64,000 nucleotides of DNA from Candidatus Pantoea haifensis (GCA_018842655.1 JAGTWN010000004.1:3348001-3412000), one strand, 5' to 3'; counted from the first letter of the stretch, positions 40,584-52,778 are shown. The notes: a model not told the origin generated them from the letters alone. A program made the numbers and translations.

Positions 40584-41066
40584 TTAGTGTTCTGGCTGGC
40601 CTTCCATGATAATACCGTAGAGTTCTTCATTACTCTGAGCCGCGCGCAGGCGGCGGCAGACGGTTTTATCTGCCAGTCGCTTTGCCACCAAAGAAAGGGT
40701 ATGCAAATGCGTTTTGCACTGATCAGCGGGGACCAGAAGAGCAAACAACAGATCCACTGGCTGATTATCGACTGCATCAAAGGCAATAGGCTGTTCGAGG
40801 CTAATAAATACGCCAACGGCGCGCAGCGTGTCCTCCTCCAGCTTGCCATGAGGAATCGCAATTCCATTGCCTATGCCAGTACTTCCCATACGTTCGCGGG
40901 TAAGAATGGCTTCGAAAAGCGTTTGGTGTGGCAGATTGAGCTGCTTCGCCGCCAGTTCGCTGATAATTTCCAGCGCACGTTTTTTGCTCTGGCAGTGTAC
41001 GCCGCTGCGGGTGCAGTCAGGCGAAAGTACTGAGCTCAATTCCAGTGTCAGATCGTTGTTCATCAT
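40584..41066 (-). CDS. ptsN: nitrogen PTS EIIA component PtsN
   Basis: A 160-residue EIIA-Ntr protein, the end acceptor of the PtsP-NPr-PtsN phosphorelay; it regulates potassium transport and other functions rather than sugar uptake. The active-site His73 is in [12 protein letters not shown]. It sits between hpf and rapZ in the rpoN operon. Confidence 0.97.
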   Translation of the reverse strand: MMNNDLTLELSSVLSPDCTRSGVHCQSKKRALEIISELAAKQLNLPHQTLFEAILTRERMGSTGIGNGIAIPHGKLEEDTLRAVGVFISLEQPIAFDAVDNQPVDLLFALLVPADQCKTHLHTLSLVAKRLADKTVCRRLRAAQSNEELYGIIMEGQPEH

Positions 41067-41217
41067 CGTTTCACTTGCGAGTTCACATAGCCATTGACGA
41101 AAACAGCACGCGTGCGCTGACGTCAGATGACGCTGGCTTAGATGACAAAACGGGGCGGTTAAGTCCGCCCCATCCTGTCCGCTTTAGCGCGACAAGCGCG
41201 CCCAGCTAGCATGAAGG

Positions 41218-41505
41218 TTAGTGTTTTTTCAGCTTGTCTTTATGCTTGTTCAGTTGACGGGTGAGTTTATCAATTAACCCGTCAATGGCCGCATACATAT
41301 CTTCCGCCTCCGATGTGGCGTGCAGCTCGCCCCTGTTGACGTGTAAAGTCGCTTCGGCAATTTGAGTGACCCTCTCGACTTTCAGAACAATATAAACCTG
41401 ATTGATACGATCAAAGTAGTGTTCCAGTTTGGCAAATTTACCGCTGACGAAATCACGTAGTGGTTCAGTAACTTCGACGTTTTGCCCAGTGAGGTTTAGC
41501 TGCAT
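41218..41505 (-). CDS. hpf: ribosome hibernation promoting factor HPF
   Basis: A 95-residue short HPF (YhbH) that binds the decoding channel of the 30S subunit and promotes 100S dimers in stationary phase. It begins MQLNLTGQNVEVTEPLRDFV and ends in a basic KHKDKLKKH tail. It lies just downstream of rpoN. Confidence 0.97.
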   Translation of the reverse strand: MQLNLTGQNVEVTEPLRDFVSGKFAKLEHYFDRINQVYIVLKVERVTQIAEATLHVNRGELHATSEAEDMYAAIDGLIDKLTRQLNKHKDKLKKH

Positions 41506-41526
41506 AGGTCTTCCTTCTCATTTCTG

Positions 41527-42957
41527 TCAAACCAGCTGTTTACGCTGATTTGATGGCGGGATAGATAAAGACTCGCGGTATTTAGCGACGGTTCGACGCG
41601 CCACCATGATCCCTTGTTCAGATAACATGGAGGTGAGTTTACTGTCACTCAAGGGTTTGGCTGGATTTTCCGCCGAGATTAATTTTTTACCAGTGCGCGA
41701 ATCGCGGTAGAGGATGCTTCACCGCCACCTTCAGTATTGACGTGACTGGAGAAAAAATACTTCAATTCGAAAATGCCACGCGGACTGTGGAGATATTTTT
41801 GCGTGGTAACACGGGAAATCGTGGATTCATGCATTTCTACAGCCTGCGCAATATCTGCCAGTACCATTGGGCGCATGAACTCCTCGCCCTGTTCAAAAAA
41901 GCTTGTTGTTGTTCAACAATACAACGAGTCACTTTCAGCAACGTATCGTTGCGACTTTCCAGGCTTTTAATAAGCCATTTTGCTTCCTGCAAATTGCTGC
42001 GAATGAACTGATTATCGCTGTCGTTACGCGACGATCCACCCATTGCTGCATACTGCTGATTGATCTTTAAGCGTGGCACGCTATCTGCATTGAGATCAAC
42101 CGTCCAGCGTGTGCCGACTTTACGAACCAACACATCAGGAATGACATACTCCGGCTCGCCGGTATTCACTGACTGGCCTGGTCGTGGATCAAGAGACTGA
42201 ATCAATAGCATAGCCTCTTTTAACACGTCTTCTTTGAGCCGCGTCACGCGCATCAGGCTACGAAAATCATGGTTAGCCAGCAAATCAAGATGATTGCTGA
42301 CAATTAAACGCGCCTCTGCCAGCATCGGCGTCTCCGGGGCGTATTGCGATAACTGAACCAGCAGGCAGTCACGCAGGTCGCGGGCGCCGACACCAATAGG
42401 ATCAAAGCGTTGGATACGTTTTAATACTGCCTCAATCTCATCGATTTCCAGTTCTTCATTACCGATACTGTCGAGAATTTCTTCAAGCGAAACGGTTAAA
42501 TACCCGGTATCGTCAATGGCATCAACAATGGAGGTGGCGATAGCGCGATCAGTATCAGTAAAAGGCGTTAATTCAACTTGCCACATTAAGTAATCTTGCA
42601 GCGATTGCGTTGTTTCGCCCTGATAAATCGGCAGTTCATCGTCCTGATAATCGGTGCCGGTACCCGATGGCGTGCCTGCTGTGTAAATTTCATCCCATGT
42701 GGCATCTAACGGCAACTCTTCCGGCATCTCTTTTTGTTCAAGTGCCTCGCGGGTATCCAGTGCTTCGCCTTCTGGATAGTCGCGGAGTCTACTTCGTCGT
42801 GCAGGTCGGTCTGTTCAAGCAAGGGATTACTCTCCAGCGCAAGTTGTAACTCTTGCTGAAGTTCAAGCGTGGAAAGCTGCAGCAGACGAATAGCCTGTTG
42901 CAGCTGCGGTGTCATTGCCAGCTGTTGGCTCAGCCTGAGTTGTAAACCTTGCTTCAT
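41527..42957 (-). CDS. rpoN: RNA polymerase sigma-54 factor RpoN, frameshifted at three places
   Basis: Sigma factor for nitrogen-regulated and other enhancer-dependent promoters. Region I (glutamine-rich, [20 protein letters not shown]), the core-binding region, the HTH ([20 protein letters not shown]) and the RpoN box (ARRTVAKYR) are all present but in three different frames plus a lost end. Missing bases: one C at 42784-42785 (plus-strand GG), one T of a T7 run at 41895-41900, and one A of an A7 run at 41683-41688. Repair gives 477 residues, exactly the E. coli length, ending SNQRKQLV at 41527. It is downstream of lptB, as in E. coli. Confidence 0.94.
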
Positions 42958-43005
42958 AGACAGGATATAAATTCCTCAGCAAACGTCGGTGTTAGCAACA
43001 CCTTA

Positions 43006-43731
43006 TCAGAGTCTGAACTCTTCGCCCAAATAAACCCGCTTAACTTGCTCATCCGCAAGTATTTCTTTGGGGGTGCCGTGGGCAATCAGATGGCCCTGAC
43101 TAACGATATAAGCACGTTCGCATACCGCGAGGGTTTCCCGTACGTTATGGTCAGTAATCAGCACGCCGAGGCCGCTATCACGCAAATGCTCAATGATTTT
43201 TTTGATGTCGATAACCGAAATCGGATCGACCCCGGCAAACGGCTCATCAAGCAGGATAAATTTGGGATTCGCGGCAAGGGCGCGGGCGATTTCAACACGA
43301 CGACGTTCACCGCCAGACAATGCCTGTCCCAGGCTATCGCGCAGATGTTCAATGTGGAACTCTTCCATCAACTCCCTGGCGCGATCCTGACGCTGCTCTT
43401 CGGTCAAATCCTCACGGATCTGTAACACGGCCATCAGGTTATCAAACACGCTCAGGCGGCGAAAGATTGACGCTTCCTGAGGAAGATAGCCAATACCGCG
43501 GCGCGCACGCGCATGCAACGGCAGAATACTAATATCTTCGTCATCAATAACAATACGGCCTGCATCACGCGGCACAATGCCAACGACCATATAAAATGTT
43601 GTTGTTTTACCCGCACCGTTTGGACCGAGCAGGCCGACAATCTCGCCGGATTTCACCTGCAGACTGACATCTTCTACCACGCGACGGCCTTTATATGCCT
43701 TCGCCAGGTTTTCTGCGATTAATGTGGCCAT
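43006..43731 (-). CDS. lptB: LPS export ABC ATPase LptB
   Basis: A 241-residue ATPase that powers LPS extraction by LptFG. Walker A is [12 protein letters not shown], the signature [16 protein letters not shown], and Walker [13 protein letters not shown]. It is five bases downstream of lptA in the kdsD-kdsC-lptC-lptA-lptB-rpoN chain. Confidence 0.98.
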   Translation of the reverse strand: MATLIAENLAKAYKGRRVVEDVSLQVKSGEIVGLLGPNGAGKTTTFYMVVGIVPRDAGRIVIDDEDISILPLHARARRGIGYLPQEASIFRRLSVFDNLMAVLQIREDLTEEQRQDRARELMEEFHIEHLRDSLGQALSGGERRRVEIARALAANPKFILLDEPFAGVDPISVIDIKKIIEHLRDSGLGVLITDHNVRETLAVCERAYIVSQGHLIAHGTPKEILADEQVKRVYLGEEFRL

Positions 43732-43736
43732 AGCTC

Positions 43737-44291
43737 TCAGTTACTCTTTTTTCCGCTGTTGGACGAACCTTGCTTATCCTGCAACTGCGACGGCACCAGC
43801 ACGGTTGTAACGCGCTTGCTCTGGCCCTGGCTGTAAGCCTGCATCTTCTGCTCTTTGACTAAATAAGTGATGCGATCGCCTTTAATGTTGCTGTCTTGCT
43901 GTTCGATGTAAGCATTGCCAGTGAGTTCAACAAAATCATTTGCCAGCTCATAGTGCAGTTTCGATGCGTGACCCTGCACCGGTTTACCGCTGTCCTGCAT
44001 CTGGTAGAAGGTGGCTGGCGTGCCGTAAGCATCAACAATAGTTTTATTACTGTCGCCGCCCGGGCGCGTGACCACTACTTTATCTGCAGTGATTTTGATA
44101 GAGCCCTGGGTCACAATGACGTTGCCTGTAAAGGTAGCGACGTTACCCTGCAGATCCAGCGCCTGGTTTTGTGAATCGATATTTACGGGTTTATCCGAGT
44201 CACCGGTCAAGGCCAGCGCAGGGAGGCTGGTCGCAAGCATAATGCTGGCCAGGAGAAGCTTAAGGCTGTTTTTGTTCATTTTGAATTTCAT
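43737..44291 (-). CDS. lptA: LPS transport periplasmic protein LptA
   Basis: A 184-residue periplasmic beta-jellyroll protein that forms the LPS bridge between the membranes. The signal peptide ends at LPALA. The family sequence [21 protein letters not shown] and the [13 protein letters not shown] segment are conserved. The start MKFKMNKNS overlaps the end of lptC by 32 bases, which matches E. coli. Confidence 0.97.
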   Translation of the reverse strand: MKFKMNKNSLKLLLASIMLATSLPALALTGDSDKPVNIDSQNQALDLQGNVATFTGNVIVTQGSIKITADKVVVTRPGGDSNKTIVDAYGTPATFYQMQDSGKPVQGHASKLHYELANDFVELTGNAYIEQQDSNIKGDRITYLVKEQKMQAYSQGQSKRVTTVLVPSQLQDKQGSSNSGKKSN

Positions 44292-44838
44292 AAGATGTTT
44301 TGACCTTTTCGATTAACTCAGCGTTTTTTGTCCGTAAATTACCGCGCATTTTCATGCCGGTGGAGTTAAAACTGCGGCCATACAACGTCACCTGATCATC
44401 TGAGGTAACGTCCTGAGAAACGAGGTTTACCTGAGCATTATCCGTTTTGATACGCTCAAGCTGAGAGTCCTGAGTCAGCGTATTCAGCTCAACATGACCG
44501 TACAGGTAAAGCATACGATCTTTAGTCAGTTTTGCTTTATCTGCCCGTACCGACCAGGTTGGCACTTTATTTTCGTCGTAGGTTGTCATCACCGGATTGT
44601 CGAACCAGCTCAATTCATCGACAGAAAAATAAGTCACTTTGTCCGATACCAGCTTATAGGCTAACGCACCTTGCGGGTTATACACCACCGTGTTGGAGTC
44701 GGCACTGGTATAGGTGGGTGCCTGATCGTTAGTCGCAACGGGTGCGTTAGTGTCATCCTGATTAGTGAGATTCCAGCCGATAAGAACCAGTGCAATCAAG
44801 GTCAGAATCAGCGTTATCCAACGCCTGCTTTTACTCAT
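44260..44838 (-). CDS. lptC: LPS export protein LptC
   Basis: A 192-residue bitopic inner-membrane protein with one N-terminal membrane helix (WITLILTLIALVLIGWNL) and a periplasmic jellyroll that accepts LPS from LptBFG and hands it to LptA. It overlaps kdsC (four bases) and lptA (32 bases), so translation is coupled along the operon. Confidence 0.96.
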   Translation of the reverse strand: MSKSRRWITLILTLIALVLIGWNLTNQDDTNAPVATNDQAPTYTSADSNTVVYNPQGALAYKLVSDKVTYFSVDELSWFDNPVMTTYDENKVPTWSVRADKAKLTKDRMLYLYGHVELNTLTQDSQLERIKTDNAQVNLVSQDVTSDDQVTLYGRSFNSTGMKMRGNLRTKNAELIEKVKTSYEIQNEQKQP

Positions 44839-45401
44839 ACTGATTGCCCTTTGGCATCCTCAAATTTATCTTGCGCCATTAAGATGAGATCGCAGACTTC
44901 ACGTACCGCGCCGCGTCCACCCGCAATGCGCGTTACATAATTAGCGCGTGGCAATAATACTGGATGCGCATCAGCAACCGCCACGCTTAAACCGACCTGC
45001 GCCATTACCGGCCAGTCGATCAGATCGTCACCAATGTACGCCACCTCTTCGTCGGAAAGAGACAGTTTATCCAGAAGTTCACGATAGGCCAAAAGCTTAT
45101 CCGATTGCCCTTGATAAAGATGACGAATACCGAGCGTTTTACAGCGATCCTCCATCAACCGGGCATTGCGGCCTGTTATGATAGCCACTTCCACATCCGA
45201 GGTCAGCAGGCAGCGAATACCATAGCCATCCCGCACGTTGAAAGCCTTCAGCTCTTCGCCGTTATTGCCCATGTAAATGACGCCGTCAGACATAACACCA
45301 TCAACATCGCAAATCAGCAGGCGAATTTTGCTGGCGCGTGCCATCACCTCAGCACTTACCGGACCGTAGCACGTATCAATCGTGGCATTTCCCAACTGCA
45401 T
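44835..45401 (-). CDS. kdsC: 3-deoxy-D-manno-octulosonate 8-phosphate phosphatase KdsC
   Basis: A 188-residue HAD-family phosphatase releasing Kdo from Kdo 8-phosphate, the third step of Kdo synthesis. The nucleophile motif is LICDVDGVMSDGVIYMGN, and IGDDLIDWPVM supplies the late acidic motif. It lies between kdsD and lptC. Confidence 0.97.
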   Translation of the reverse strand: MQLGNATIDTCYGPVSAEVMARASKIRLLICDVDGVMSDGVIYMGNNGEELKAFNVRDGYGIRCLLTSDVEVAIITGRNARLMEDRCKTLGIRHLYQGQSDKLLAYRELLDKLSLSDEEVAYIGDDLIDWPVMAQVGLSVAVADAHPVLLPRANYVTRIAGGRGAVREVCDLILMAQDKFEDAKGQSV

Positions 45402-45414
45402 TTTCTTTTCCTGT

Positions 45415-46393
45415 TCAGACTACGCCCGCGCGCAGCATGTCATGCATATGTACCACACCGAGCAGCCGATCATCCTCGGCCACCAGCAGTGCGGTGATAT
45501 TTTTTGTTTGCATCAAATTCAGGGCATCAACCGCTAACATATTGGGACGAACGCGGATACCGCCACGTGTCATCACTTCTGCGATAGTCGCGCGCTGAAA
45601 ATCGATCCCCATGTCAAAGATACGGCGTAAATCACCATCAGTGAAAATACCCTCAATTTTCATCTGATCGTCAACGATCACCGTCAGGCCAAGATTCTTG
45701 CGTGTGATCTCCAGCAGTGCGTCGCGCAGAGAAGCGTCGCGGCTAACGTGCGGTATCTCCTCGCCGCTGTGCATGATATCGCTGATGTGCAGCAGCAGCT
45801 TACGCCCCAAAGCGCCACCGGGGTGCGAAAGGGCAAAATCTTCTGGCGTAAAGCCCCGCGCCTCAAGGAGCGCAACAGCCAGCGCATCGCCCATCACCAG
45901 TGTTGCAGTGGTGCTGGTCGTCGGGGCAAGCCCGAGGGGCAGGCTTCCTGCGGCACTTTGATGCACAAATGCACATCCGCAATACGGCCCATGGCACTTT
46001 CTGCCCGGCTGGTCATGCAGATAAGCTTGATTTTTTGACGTTTGATGACCGGAATCAGCGCCAGAATCTCATGAGATTCACCGCTGTTGGAAATCGCAAT
46101 AATGACATCGTCGTGGCCTACCATACCGAGATCGCCGTGGCTGGCTTCACCAGGATGAACAAAAAAGCGGGTGTGCCGGTGCTGGCAAACGTAGCGGCCA
46201 TTTTTTTACCAATATGGCCCGATTTGCCCATGCCCATCACCACAACTTTGCCTTTGCAGGTGTAAATCATGGCGCATGCGCGCGCAAAATCTTCATTGAT
46301 GTACTGGTCAAGCTGCTCAAGCCCTTCGCGCTCAATGCGCAGCACCGCTTTTCCCGCTTGCTGGAAATCGAAATCAACTTGCTGATCTGACAT
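45415..46393 (-). CDS. kdsD: arabinose 5-phosphate isomerase KdsD, frameshifted at two places
   Basis: Converts ribulose 5-phosphate to arabinose 5-phosphate, the first step of Kdo synthesis. A SIS domain (VVMGMGKSGHIGKKMAATFA, AISNSGESHEI) is followed by two CBS domains (IEGIFTDGDLRRIFDMG; LLGVVHMHDMLRAGVV). One T of a T7 run is missing at 46161-46166, so TPAFFVHPGEASHGD reads as TPAFLFILVKP, and one C is missing at 45936-45939, so CPLGLAPTTSTT reads as CPSGLPRRPAP. Repair gives about 326 residues (E. coli 328). Confidence 0.94.
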
Positions 46394-46408
46394 GGCAAAT
46401 CTGTCCTT

Positions 46409-47389
46409 TTATCCGTCAATAAACGCCGGCTGTAGCCACAGCAGCGTTATCCAGACGATGAAACCGCAGAGTAATATTGTGCCCGCTGTGCGGCCAATTC
46501 GTCGACGGCGCAGCAGGCAGAGCAGGGCAAACAGCGCACTTACGCCGAGCATGACCCAGTAATCGCGTGCAAAAGCGTGATAATCAACACCGCCTGGATG
46601 AATCAGGGCAGGCAAGCCAGGCACGATAGCAATATTATAAATATTGGCACCTATCAGGTTGCCAATCGCGATATCATCTTCGCCTTTTAAGGCACCGGCG
46701 ATAACGGTGGCTAATTCTGGCAAGCTGGTTCCTACCGCAATCAGTGTTAATCCCATCACCAGTTCGCTCACGCCAAAGTAGTCAGCAAACACCGTGGCGT
46801 TATCAATTACCATACGTGTTGACATAGGCAGTATAATCAGAGCAACCGCCAGCCAGAGAAAGGCGACTGTGTTACCGCTCTCTTCACGCGGCAGCTCCGC
46901 CAGTTGCTCACGCGTTAACGTGTCATTGTTATCACGCTCTGCTTTACGCGCGATACGAATCACCACCATCAGGTAAATAGCGGCAATCGCAATCAAACCC
47001 AGGCCATCAAGTCGACTAAGATAATTATCAAACAGCATTAAGCCGCTTAATAATGAGACCAACAGCATCAGTGGCAGTTCGCGACGCACTAAATTTGAAT
47101 GCACCGTTAGCGGATGCAATAGCGCAGCACCGCCTAAAATCAGTAAGATATTGGTAATGTTTGAACCCAACGCGGTGCCGACGGCTAAATCCATCTGTCC
47201 GTGTTGCGCGGCGGAAAAGGCGAGGATCATCTCCGGTAACGATGTCCCAATACTGACGACGGTCATGCCGATAATCAACGGTGGAATACCAAAAGAACGA
47301 CAAAGTATTGAGGCGCTAAACACCAGACGATCGGCACCATAAGCCAGTAAAAGCAGACCGATAATCAGCAGTGCGGTAGCTACGAACAT
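46409..47389 (-). CDS. yrbG: calcium/sodium antiporter family protein YrbG
   Basis: A 326-residue CaCA-family inner-membrane transporter with about ten helices in two inverted halves. The alpha repeats are visible as VSIGTSLPEMILAFSAA with GSNITNILLILG, and AVGTSLPELATVIAGA with GNLIGANIYNIAIVPG. The start at 47389 follows AAGGA and agrees with E. coli; a longer in-frame start would add 43 unconserved residues. Transport activity is not well established even in E. coli. It is divergent from mlaF. Confidence 0.93.
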   Translation of the reverse strand: MFVATALLIIGLLLLAYGADRLVFSASILCRSFGIPPLIIGMTVVSIGTSLPEMILAFSAAQHGQMDLAVGTALGSNITNILLILGGAALLHPLTVHSNLVRRELPLMLLVSLLSGLMLFDNYLSRLDGLGLIAIAAIYLMVVIRIARKAERDNNDTLTREQLAELPREESGNTVAFLWLAVALIILPMSTRMVIDNATVFADYFGVSELVMGLTLIAVGTSLPELATVIAGALKGEDDIAIGNLIGANIYNIAIVPGLPALIHPGGVDYHAFARDYWVMLGVSALFALLCLLRRRRIGRTAGTILLCGFIVWITLLWLQPAFIDG

Positions 47390-47615
47390 GAAAAATCCTT
47401 GCGTGAATATCCATGTCGGCACGCCTTGTCCGACTGGTTTCAGATTCTGTGTAGTGAAACAGGCGCTGATTTTGACCGTCTGAGCGACAAAAGTAAATTT
47501 TATGCCCATTTTCGCCAAATCTTAGCGGTAAGTTTCTGTAAAGCTATCGTGCATTAAGGTCGAACGAGCTACCATCGTACCCCATGTTTACGCCCGATCT
47601 GCATAAGAGGTAATA

Positions 47616-48430
47616 ATGATTCAGCAGCATACGAATCTGGTTGAGGTTCGTGGCGTGAGTTTTTCGCGCGGAGATCGCAAAATCTTCGATGACATTTCGC
47701 TCACAGTGCCAAAAGGCAAGGTCACGGCGATTATGGGTCCATCGGGGATCGGTAAAACCACGTTGCTACGTTTGATCGGTGGCCAGCTTCAGCCAGATAG
47801 CGGTGAAATCTGGTTTCGCGGCGAAAATATTCCCACGCTGTCGCGCGCTAAATTGTATGAAGCGCGAAAAAAATGAGCATGTTGTTTCAGTCCGGCGCCC
47901 TGTTCACCGACTTAACGGTCTATGAAAACGTGGCCTGGCCGTTGAGAGAACACACACAATTGCCGCCTTCTCTGCTGCACAGCACCGTGATGATGAAGCT
48001 GGAAGCGGTAGGACTGCGCGGCGCGGCACAGCTTAAACCTGCTGAACTGTCGGGCGGAATGGCGCGCCGTGTTGCGCTGGCTCGAGCCATTGCGCTGGAG
48101 CCAGAGTTGATCATGTTCGACGAACCCTTTGTAGGCCAGGATCCTATCACCATGGGTGTACTGGTTAAATTGATCGATGAGCTGAATCACGCACTGGGGC
48201 TAACCTGTATTGTGGTCTCGCATGACGTGCCGGAAGTATTAAGCATTGCCGATTACGCTTATATCGTGGCCGGACAAAAAATTATTGCCCAGGGCACGAC
48301 GCCAGAGTTGCGTGAAAATGCCGATGCGCGTGTACGACAGTTTATTGACGGGGATGCGGACGGACCTGTGCCTTTTCGTTTTCCGGCTGGCGACTATCTT
48401 GCCGATCTAACCGGCTCAGGGAGAAAGTAA
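47616..48430 (+). CDS. mlaF: phospholipid ABC transporter ATPase MlaF, frameshifted
   Basis: ATPase of the MlaFEDB complex that moves phospholipids between inner membrane and the periplasmic carrier MlaC. Walker A is [12 protein letters not shown], the signature [16 protein letters not shown], and Walker [12 protein letters not shown]. The frame breaks at 47867-47873, where one A is missing from an A8 run, so [13 protein letters not shown] stops after EARKK. Repair gives 271 residues (E. coli 269). It heads the mla operon. Confidence 0.95.
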
Positions 48431-48434
48431 ACTG

Positions 48435-49217
48435 ATGTTATCGAAGGCGCTGGCGTCACTTGGACGTCAGGGAATTGAAACCTGCGCCAGCTTTGGCCGC
48501 GCAGGCTTAATGCTGTTTCATGCGCTGGTGGGTAAACCGGCGTTTCGTAAACATGCGCCACTGCTGGTGAAACAGCTTTACAGCGTTGGCGTCCTGTCAT
48601 TGCTGATCATCGTTGTTTCCGGTTTGTTTATCGGCATGGTGCTCGGTCTGCAAGGCTATTTGGTTCTGACTACCTACGGCGCAGAAACCAGTCTCGGGAT
48701 GTTGGTGGCGTTGTCGTTACTGCGTGAACTGGGACCGGTGGTAACAGCACTGCTGTTTGCCGGACGTGCTGGTTCCGCCCTGACGGCTGAAATCGGCCTG
48801 ATGAAAGCCACCGAACAGCTTTCCAGCATGGAAATGATGGCGGTGGATCCTCTGCGTCGCGTCGTGTCACCGCGCTTCTGGGCCGGTTTTATTAGCATGC
48901 CATTGCTGGCGCTTATATTTACCGCTGTCGGCATTGCGGGCGGGGCGCTGGTTGGCGTGAGCTGGAAAGGTATCGATCCGGGTTTCTTTTGGTCAGCCAT
49001 GCAGAACGCCGTCGATTTTCGTAGCGACGTGATCAACTGCATCATCAAAAGTACCGTGTTTGCGGTAACGGTGACCTGGATCGCCCTGTTTAATGGTTAC
49101 GATGCGATTCCGACCTCTGAAGGGATCAGTCGCGCGACGACGCGCACCGTGGTGCACGCCTCACTGGCGGTACTCGGTTTGGATTTTGTGCTGACAGCAC
49201 TGATGTTTGGGAACTGA
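48435..49217 (+). CDS. mlaE: phospholipid ABC transporter permease MlaE
   Basis: A 260-residue permease with an N-terminal interfacial helix and about five membrane segments. The conserved permease box [20 protein letters not shown] and the [16 protein letters not shown] coupling region are present. It starts four bases after mlaF and forms the membrane core of MlaFEDB. Confidence 0.97.
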   Translation: MLSKALASLGRQGIETCASFGRAGLMLFHALVGKPAFRKHAPLLVKQLYSVGVLSLLIIVVSGLFIGMVLGLQGYLVLTTYGAETSLGMLVALSLLRELGPVVTALLFAGRAGSALTAEIGLMKATEQLSSMEMMAVDPLRRVVSPRFWAGFISMPLLALIFTAVGIAGGALVGVSWKGIDPGFFWSAMQNAVDFRSDVINCIIKSTVFAVTVTWIALFNGYDAIPTSEGISRATTRTVVHASLAVLGLDFVLTALMFGN

Positions 49218-49221
49218 GGCA

Positions 49222-49764
49222 ATGCAAAGCAAAAAAAGCGAAATCTGGGTTGGCGTATTTATGATTATGGCATTGATTGCCATGCTCTTTCTTTGTCTGC
49301 GCGTAGCAGATTTAAAATCACTCGGCACCGAGCCGACCTGGAAACTGTATGCCACCTTCGACAATATCGGTGGTCTGAAAGTTAGCTCGCCGGTGAAAGT
49401 AGGTGGCGTGGTAATCGGGCGCGTAACCGATATTGAACTGGAGCCGAAAACGCTGCTTCCTCGCGTGGCGATGGATATCAGCGATCAGTATGCAAATAAG
49501 ATTTCCGATACCAGCTCACTGGCGATCCGCACGCAAGGCTTGTTGGGCGAACAGTTTCTGGCGCTAAACCTGGGCTTTGACGATCCCGAACTTGGCTCGG
49601 CAATGCTAAAAGATGGCGATACGCTGCACGATACTAAGTCGGCGATGGTACTGGAGGACCTGATTGGTCAGTTCCTGTATAAGAGCGGCGACAGTAAAGA
49701 TAATAACGAAAATAAGGATGCGCAGGGCAGTGTAAGTACGCCTGCGTCACCGGCTCAACCTTAA
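49222..49764 (+). CDS. mlaD: phospholipid transporter substrate-binding protein MlaD
   Basis: An inner-membrane-anchored MCE-domain protein of 180 residues. One N-terminal helix (EIWVGVFMIMALIAMLFLCL) precedes the MCE domain (FDNIGGLKVSSPVKVGGVVI); the hexamer forms the hydrophobic tunnel. The start at 49222 matches E. coli (MQSKK..). It lies between mlaE and mlaC. Confidence 0.96.
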   Translation: MQSKKSEIWVGVFMIMALIAMLFLCLRVADLKSLGTEPTWKLYATFDNIGGLKVSSPVKVGGVVIGRVTDIELEPKTLLPRVAMDISDQYANKISDTSSLAIRTQGLLGEQFLALNLGFDDPELGSAMLKDGDTLHDTKSAMVLEDLIGQFLYKSGDSKDNNENKDAQGSVSTPASPAQP

Positions 49765-49779
49765 GAGAGGTCACACACG

Positions 49780-50409
49780 ATGTTTAAACGTTTACTGATG
49801 ATTGCCATGTTGGTGATCGCGCCGCTGGCGGCTAACGCTGCCGATCAAACCAATCCCTATAAGCTTATGAACGAAGCGGCGCAGAAAACTTTTACGCGCC
49901 TGAAAAATGAGCAACCAAAGATTAAGCAGGATCCCAACTATTTGCGTGAAATCGTGCGCCAGGAGCTGCTGCCCTATGTGCAGATTAAATATGCTGGCGC
50001 ATTAGTACTGGGGCGTTATTATCGCGACTCAACGCCTGCGCAGCGTGAGGCTTACTTCAAGGCGTTTGGGGATTATCTGGCGCAGGCTTATGGTCAGGCA
50101 CTGGCGCTGTATCATGGCCAGACTTACCAGATTCAGCCTGAGCAGCCGCTCGGCGATGCCAACATCATTGCTATTCGCGTCACCATTCTCGATCCAAACG
50201 GCCGTCCGCCGGTTCGACTCGATTTTCAATGGCGTAAAAACAGCCAGAGCGGTAACTGGCAGGCTTACGACATGATCGCTGAAGGCGTCAGTATGATCAC
50301 TACCAAGCAAAATGAGTGGAGTGATCTGCTGCGAACTAAAGGCATAGATGGCCTGACCGCGCAGTTAAAAAGCTCAGCGGCCCAATCCATCACCCTGGAT
50401 CAACAGTAA
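49780..50409 (+). CDS. mlaC: periplasmic phospholipid-binding protein MlaC
   Basis: A 209-residue periplasmic carrier that shuttles phospholipids between the MlaA-porin complex and MlaFEDB. A signal peptide ([20 protein letters not shown]) is followed by the Tol-Tol-Ttg2 fold, with conserved VGRYYR-like [20 protein letters not shown]. It overlaps no gene and is two bases from mlaB. Confidence 0.96.
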   Translation: MFKRLLMIAMLVIAPLAANAADQTNPYKLMNEAAQKTFTRLKNEQPKIKQDPNYLREIVRQELLPYVQIKYAGALVLGRYYRDSTPAQREAYFKAFGDYLAQAYGQALALYHGQTYQIQPEQPLGDANIIAIRVTILDPNGRPPVRLDFQWRKNSQSGNWQAYDMIAEGVSMITTKQNEWSDLLRTKGIDGLTAQLKSSAAQSITLDQQ

Positions 50410-50411
50410 CA

Positions 50412-50717
50412 ATGCGCGAATCTTTACGCTGGCAACGTGAGGCCAGTACGCTGTTACTGAGTGGCGAGCTTGATCGCGATACGCTGTTGTCTCTGTGGCA
50501 ACAGCGTGACACCTTAATCAAAGATGTCGATACCATTGATGTGGCGGCACTGGAGCGCGTAGATTCTGCAGGACTGGCGCTGTTAGTGCATTTGCGCGAG
50601 ATTGCGCGCGCGCAAGGGATCACGCCTCGTTTCAGTGGGATCAGCAATAAACTGCAATCGCTGATCACGCTTTACAATCTGCAACAGATTATTGTTTCTG
50701 CGGATAAAAACGCCTGA
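50412..50717 (+). CDS. mlaB: STAS-domain protein MlaB
   Basis: A 101-residue cytosolic STAS protein that binds MlaF and stabilises the transporter. The conserved motif is VDSAGLALLVHLREIA. It is the last gene of the mla operon and is followed by a terminator. Confidence 0.95.
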   Translation: MRESLRWQREASTLLLSGELDRDTLLSLWQQRDTLIKDVDTIDVAALERVDSAGLALLVHLREIARAQGITPRFSGISNKLQSLITLYNLQQIIVSADKNA

Positions 50718-50735
50718 TTACCTTTTGTTATGCTT

Positions 50736-50761
50736 AGCCCCTGCTTCAGTCAGGGGCTTTT
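50736..50761 (+). terminator. mla operon terminator
   Basis: AGCCCCTG CTTCAGT CAGGGGCT stem followed by TTT. Confidence 0.82.
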
Positions 50762-50830
50762 GCGTATTTAAGAGTCAGCCGCTTTCCTCTAATATGTCAG
50801 CCTTATTATTATCAAGCGAAGTTAAAAGCA

Positions 50831-51088
50831 ATGGAAAACAGTGAAATTCAGGCCGTCCTCATGCAGGCGTTGCCTTTAGACGAAGTTCATGTGATGAGCA
50901 ATGATGGCAGCCACTTCCAGGTTATCGCCGTCGGTGAGCTGTTTGGCGAATTAAGCCGTGTAAAAAAACAGCAGGCGGTCTATGCACCGTTGATGGAATA
51001 CATCGCGGATAACCGTATTCATGCTGTCTCGATCAAAACATATACCCCCGCTGAATGGGCGCGTGACCGTAAACTGAACGGTTTTTAA
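50831..51088 (+). CDS. ibaG: BolA-family iron-sulfur-related protein IbaG
   Basis: An 85-residue BolA-like protein that forms a complex with monothiol glutaredoxin and is involved in acid response in E. coli. The BolA fold and the conserved [17 protein letters not shown] region are visible. It lies directly upstream of murA, as in E. coli. Confidence 0.95.
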   Translation: MENSEIQAVLMQALPLDEVHVMSNDGSHFQVIAVGELFGELSRVKKQQAVYAPLMEYIADNRIHAVSIKTYTPAEWARDRKLNGF

Positions 51089-51140
51089 GTCTTCAGCGTG
51101 GTGTGCTCGTCTCAGGCGAGCCCGATCTTTAGCTAGTTAA

Positions 51141-52415
<1,275 letters not shown>

Positions 52416-52442
52416 AGTCGCTTATTGCTTCAGTCAGACAAG

Positions 52443-52472
52443 CCAGCCCCGATTCTCGCGGCTGGTTTTTTT
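52443..52472 (+). terminator. murA terminator
   Basis: CCAGCC/GGCTGG stem followed by seven T residues. Confidence 0.85.
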
Positions 52473-52517
52473 ACGACTAAGCTGGGGCTTAAGGCGTTGC
52501 AGTCAGAGTTTACTGCG

Positions 52518-52778
52518 TCAGGATCGGATGCGTTTTTTACGATCCAGCAAGCGGTGGGTGACAGGATCGTAATAGCGGCTTGGCCAAATCTTTGCAGGAT
52601 GAACATCGATCGCCTCCGCAATGAGCCATTCTCCCTTTGGCCACGGACGCGACAGGGCATTGGCTAACGTTGATGAACTCAGCCCTGCTTTACGCGAGAG
52701 TGCAGCCAGTGTCGTACCCCGTTTACGTAAAGCTGCGATAATATCGGCGGGATGCCAGTCTTCACTCCTTCTGTGCAT
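52518..52778 (-). CDS. sfsB: Ner-like DNA-binding protein SfsB (Nlp)
   Basis: An 86-residue helix-turn-helix protein related to the Ner repressor of phage Mu; E. coli SfsB (Nlp) affects maltose gene expression. The sequence DWHPADIIAALRKRGTTLAA followed by SRKAGLSSSTLANALSRPWP is the family core. It lies between murA and ispB, as in E. coli, although separated from ispB by 239 bases without a gene. Confidence 0.92.
   Translation of the reverse strand: MHRRSEDWHPADIIAALRKRGTTLAALSRKAGLSSSTLANALSRPWPKGEWLIAEAIDVHPAKIWPSRYYDPVTHRLLDRKKRIRS

Noticed and set aside
41527-42957. rpoN, arcB, kdsD and others as true pseudogenes
   Set aside because: The same kind of homopolymer loss recurs in many essential or conserved genes, and repair restores exact family lengths.
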